In this document: positions 61,156 through 64,000 of the stretch, in pieces
Position numbering within the stretch: the first letter of the stretch is position 1
How the letters are laid out: every line of letters begins with the position of its first letter
Source: Flammeovirgaceae bacterium UBA7330
GTDB lineage: Bacteria; Bacteroidota; Bacteroidia; Cytophagales; Cyclobacteriaceae
Assembly (NCBI GenBank): GCA_002471275.1
Contig: DKPQ01000005.1
Span: 496,001-560,000, forward strand
DNA length: 64,000 nucleotides
Reading direction: 5' to 3'
Position numbers and translations under genes: made by a program
Notes under the pieces: model-generated
Seen by the model: only the letters and a program-made list of their open reading frames with translations
Databases searched by the model: none
Told to the model about the DNA's origin: nothing

Positions 61156-61658
61156 TGAATAAAGTTTTTATCCTGGTACCAATATTTTTTTTCTCCTGTA
61201 GCTGGTATGGTTCCCATGGCAGGATTTATCAAGGCCAGGGGGTCAGTGGAAAAGTTATCCTTATTATTCATGATCAGATTTCAAATGGATTTGGGGATTA
61301 CCATAATTTACTTGTTGGAGAAATATTGAATAATCTTGATGAGAAGAGTCTATTAAACATAGAGTATTTGGATCGTCAGTTTAATCTTCTGACATTCAAG
61401 AGGTCACCTTATTTTGCAGAGTATAAACACATTGCCAGTGGTTATTTATTTGTCTCGGCTAAATCTCCAAACTTTAGCGATGTGGACTTGAAGATGGAAT
61501 TATATGATTCAAATTTTGATCTTGTGATGACGGCACATCACAATACCTTTTGGGGAAATTCCTATTTTTTCCCTCCCTTAATTACCCGTGCAATCCAAGA
61601 TGCTGCCAGCGGGGCAATCAAAGTTTTTGATAGGAAACTGGCTAAGCTTACACGCTAG
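61152..61658 (+). CDS. Lipoprotein of unknown function paired with the barrel-like protein
   Basis: 168 residues. MMNKVFILVPIFFFSC is a lipoprotein signal (Cys16). The mature part has a beta-rich KVILIIHDQISNGFGDYHNLLVGEIL segment and a C-terminal helix (RAIQDAASGAIKVFDRKLAKL); there is some resemblance to small periplasmic proteins of the LptE/DUF4136 kind, but not enough to name it. It overlaps the barrel-like gene by 4 bp and the convergent transporter gene by 11 bp. The tight coupling suggests the two proteins work together in the outer membrane. Confidence 0.6.
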   Translation: MMNKVFILVPIFFFSCSWYGSHGRIYQGQGVSGKVILIIHDQISNGFGDYHNLLVGEILNNLDEKSLLNIEYLDRQFNLLTFKRSPYFAEYKHIASGYLFVSAKSPNFSDVDLKMELYDSNFDLVMTAHHNTFWGNSYFFPPLITRAIQDAASGAIKVFDRKLAKLTR

Positions 61659-62520
61659 AGGTCTTGGATTCTTTCTGACGCAAAACCCACGCAATGAACA
61701 CCCCGGCCGTACCAAACATGATCAGGCTATAGACAGCCGGAGCAAAGGCATATTGGCTGTTAGCCAGTAGAACAGTGGCAATGGTAATGGCCATTGTGCC
61801 ATTTTGAATCCCCGATTCAATGGAGATAGAAATGGCTTGTTTGAAATCCAGTTTCATCAGACGGGCACTAAAATATCCTGTGGCCATGGTGGTTACATTT
61901 AAAATCAGGGCAATGATCCCTGCTTCATGGAAATATCGCAGCATATTGTCTCTTTCTTTGATCACAATACCTATGATTACAAGTGCCAGCACGATGGCAG
62001 AGGCGATCCTCACTGGTCTGGCCATTTGAATCGCAAAATTCATTCTGTAACGACGGATAAGCATCCCAATGATAACAGGAAACACTGCGATGGCAAATAT
62101 CTGTATGATTGTGGGCAGAATGTCCAGCCTTACCACGGTGTCTTCGCCAATGAAAGTGACCAACCCCAGGTTGACAATAAAAGGGATGGTGAGCACTGTG
62201 ACCAGGCTACTGGCTGCAGTGAGGCTGACCGATAATGCAGTGTCTCCCTTCGCCAGGTGAGATATCAGGTTAGAAGTAGAACCACCCGGGCAGGCTGCCA
62301 GGATGATGATACCTACGGCTACCACAGGATCAACGGGAATTAGGAAAGCAAGACCAAATCCAATAAGAGGTAACAGAATGAGCTGATTGACCAGGCCGGT
62401 AAAGATGGCTTTGGGTCTGGTAAAAATTCTTTGGAAGTCGGCAGGAACGAGACTGAGTCCCATTCCCAACATGATAATAAAGAGCGAACCTGCAAGTATT
62501 AATGCTGATACAGAATCCAT
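61648..62520 (-). CDS. Bile acid:sodium symporter (SBF) family transporter
   Basis: 290 residues with about nine to ten membrane helices. The SBF core motifs are AVGIIILAACPGGSTSNLISHLAKGDTALSVSLTAASSLVTVLTIPFI (the crossover helix region) and SIESGIQNGTMAITIATVLL (the second conserved block). Members carry bile acids, pantoate-like acids or other organic anions with sodium. The substrate here is unknown. It lies 123 bp downstream of the enolase-superfamily gene start region on the same strand and could import its organic acid, but separate promoters are equally likely. Confidence 0.88.
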   Translation of the reverse strand: MDSVSALILAGSLFIIMLGMGLSLVPADFQRIFTRPKAIFTGLVNQLILLPLIGFGLAFLIPVDPVVAVGIIILAACPGGSTSNLISHLAKGDTALSVSLTAASSLVTVLTIPFIVNLGLVTFIGEDTVVRLDILPTIIQIFAIAVFPVIIGMLIRRYRMNFAIQMARPVRIASAIVLALVIIGIVIKERDNMLRYFHEAGIIALILNVTTMATGYFSARLMKLDFKQAISISIESGIQNGTMAITIATVLLANSQYAFAPAVYSLIMFGTAGVFIAWVLRQKESKTSSV

Positions 62521-62643
62521 TTTGGGTTAGGTTATGTTGTTGATTTAACAATAATAAGAAGAATTGATATCTGTGACCAATATCTGTTTGCTACAAAATA
62601 TGAAAATAATCGCATGGAGACATATTTTGGAGCAGGAATGGAA

Positions 62644-63912
62644 CTATTTCCACCAGCTTTCTCCGTCAACGAGATACTTTTCTTTGATGAGCTTTTCGTT
62701 GAGTTCAATCCCAAATCCAGGCCGGTCACTCAGTTGGATATGCCCATTTTTGATCACTGGTTTATCATAACCCAGGACCTCAGGATCACCGTTGATGCCA
62801 TTTCCGTTTCTGTTGATGGGGTTGGAGATAAATGCTTCATGTGCAACAAATTCTCTAACAGAAGCTGCAAAATTGGCAGATGCGATGGTCGCAATTGGTC
62901 CGGCTACATTGTGCGTGCATACAGGGATGTAATAAAGCTCTGCCAGGTCTGCAATCTTTTTGGCTTCCAGAAGCCCACCGGCCATCGAAACATCGATTTC
63001 GATCAGGTTTAGGCCCTGATTTACGATGAAAGGACGAAAATCGTCGCGCGTATAGAGGTTTTCTCCTGTGAGGATAGGGACCGGCGCTTGCTCAGTAAGT
63101 TTCACCCATTGTTCATTATAGGCAATAGGCAAGGGGTCTTCCATCCAGATGGGTTTGATGGGTGCCACAGCCCTGGCAAGGCGTAAAGCACTATCGAAAT
63201 CAAATTCCCAGTGACAGTGTACTGCGATATCAAAATCCCAGCCAAGGGCTTCCCTCATGTTGTTGAAGCCGCGGGCATTTCTTTCGGCTTCCGGATTAGA
63301 AAGCCGCCTGTTATCCAACCTGTTCCATTGCTGGTTTCTGAGAATATTCGTTTTGCAGGCCGTCCACCCCTGACTTTTCATCAATTCGGCAAACTCGGAG
63401 CAAGAGTCGGGACTGAGCATATCACGTGGGCCTGATGAAGCATAGGCTCGCACTTCACTGACATGGCTTCCACCTCCCAATATTTTATACACGGGCTGTC
63501 CGGTGATCTTTCCGATCAGGTCCCACATGGCAAACTCCACACCGGTAATGGCGTGGGTTGCTATGCCATGATTTCCTCCATAGTATGAGGTGCGTGTGCT
63601 CATCTTGAACACCAGGTATTCCAGATCCAGCGGGTCCTGGCCAACCAGGATAGGCTTGCATACATTGTGGATGATGTCCTTGGCACCATAACCGTTTTCA
63701 TCATGATGGCATTCACCAATACCCACCAGACCAGCATCTGTCGTGATCTTCACCAGCGGGCTGACGCGAAAACCAATTTTTGTGAGTACACACTGCACAT
63801 CAGTTATCTTTACTTTTCCAGCCAGGGGATTTGCAAACAGGTCATAATAGGGGGAAAAGGCCAGTGCGGGTGCAGCAATAGCCAGGCCACGAACAAATTT
63901 TCTTCTATCCAT
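62644..63912 (-). CDS. Enolase-superfamily (mandelate racemase/sugar acid dehydratase-like) protein with Tat signal
   Basis: 422 residues. MDRRKFVRGLAIAAPALAFSP is a twin-arginine signal, so the enzyme is probably exported folded. The enolase-superfamily barrel is recognisable from Lys188 (TACKTN), His232-x-His234 (AVHCHWEFD), Glu258 (WMEDPLP), Glu284 (LTGENLYTR) and His334 (CTHNVAGP). The spacing 232-258-284 is 26 and 26, like Asp183-Glu209-Glu235 in galactonate dehydratase, but the first ligand is His instead of Asp. A sugar-acid dehydratase role is plausible; the substrate is unknown. It might feed the keto-deoxy-sugar-acid pair at 21-24 kb. A weak -7-like TATATTTA is present at 63934-63941. 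Confidence 0.82.
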   Translation of the reverse strand: MDRRKFVRGLAIAAPALAFSPYYDLFANPLAGKVKITDVQCVLTKIGFRVSPLVKITTDAGLVGIGECHHDENGYGAKDIIHNVCKPILVGQDPLDLEYLVFKMSTRTSYYGGNHGIATHAITGVEFAMWDLIGKITGQPVYKILGGGSHVSEVRAYASSGPRDMLSPDSCSEFAELMKSQGWTACKTNILRNQQWNRLDNRRLSNPEAERNARGFNNMREALGWDFDIAVHCHWEFDFDSALRLARAVAPIKPIWMEDPLPIAYNEQWVKLTEQAPVPILTGENLYTRDDFRPFIVNQGLNLIEIDVSMAGGLLEAKKIADLAELYYIPVCTHNVAGPIATIASANFAASVREFVAHEAFISNPINRNGNGINGDPEVLGYDKPVIKNGHIQLSDRPGFGIELNEKLIKEKYLVDGESWWK

Positions 63913-64000
63913 CTTTGGGGTGTTAGGTCGTACTAAATATAAGCAATTCGAAGAGCCAGTGAAAATGGTCGATTGAAAGCAGGCTATTCGTTAAATTTAC

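Overview
The window is chromosomal DNA of a member of the Bacteroidota, most likely a marine-type Cytophagales relative. The evidence is family content: a type IX secretion (T9SS) type B sorting domain, DUF4270, DUF2911, BshA (bacillithiol pathway), a large SecA, a CrtZ-type carotenoid hydroxylase, and many promoters carrying the Bacteroidota -7 element TAnnTTTG in front of predicted starts. GC content looks to be in the low 40s percent. No genus can be named from sequence alone. Genes are densely packed on both strands. I found no rRNA, tRNA, CRISPR array, transposase, integrase or prophage block, and no gene-free stretch longer than 300 bases.

Layout. 1-2.8 kb: end of a rhomboid protease, mutL and a small membrane protein on the minus strand. 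2.9-13.1 kb: plus-strand block with a serine hydrolase carrying an eroded GH3-like front part, bshA, a fatty-acid hydroxylase, a three-gene run (VWA protein, MoxR/ChlI-like AAA+ ATPase, AlbA_2 protein), PIN-PhoH ATPase and a lipoprotein. 13.1-18.5 kb: minus-strand carotenoid island: an ECF sigma-crtI-crtB operon, an ispH-crtZ operon and a MerR-type regulator with all the signature residues of the B12-dependent photoreceptor CarH. 18.7-21.1 kb: GMC oxidoreductase with its Tat-exported small subunit. 21.3-23.7 kb: an aldehyde dehydrogenase and an FAH-family dehydratase that together look like the last two steps of an oxidative, Weimberg-type sugar-acid route. 23.8-27.7 kb: DUF4286, GNAT, serS, rho. 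27.8-31 kb: exported proteins, one broken by an exact 14-bp tandem duplication. 31-37.5 kb: rfbD, a saccharopine dehydrogenase-like enzyme, gltX, ridA. 37.7-42.9 kb: an esterase-like hydrolase plus two GH29 fucosidases. 42.9-49.6 kb: glmS/DUF4270/truncated GT5 diverging from panC-panD-(UPF0104)-rfaE2. 49.6-59.8 kb: peptidase, acyl-CoA dehydrogenase, AraC, envelope proteins, M20 hydrolase, SPOR lipoprotein, secA, dapF, rplS. 60-64 kb: two unknown exported proteins, an SBF transporter and a Tat-exported enolase-superfamily protein.

How the parts work together. The most coherent regulated system is the carotenoid island. A CarH-like light sensor sits beside an ECF sigma factor that is transcribed with phytoene synthase and desaturase. 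An identical 15-base promoter motif precedes both the CarH-like gene and ispH-crtZ, which suggests shared control. No GGPP synthase or lycopene cyclase lies in the window. A second theme is carbohydrate catabolism: the fucosidase/esterase operon, the keto-deoxy-sugar-acid dehydratase plus semialdehyde dehydrogenase pair, and the enolase-superfamily dehydratase-like protein could serve one route from fucose- or pentose-containing glycans to 2-oxoglutarate. That link is inference, because the three loci are far apart.

The items most worth following up are the 14-bp duplication that exactly explains a frameshift in a T9SS cargo gene (29515-29542), the CarH/sigma/shared-motif circuit, the degenerate GH3-serine hydrolase fusion, the N-terminal-only GT5 protein upstream of glmS, and the back-to-back divergent -7 boxes at 46910-46928.
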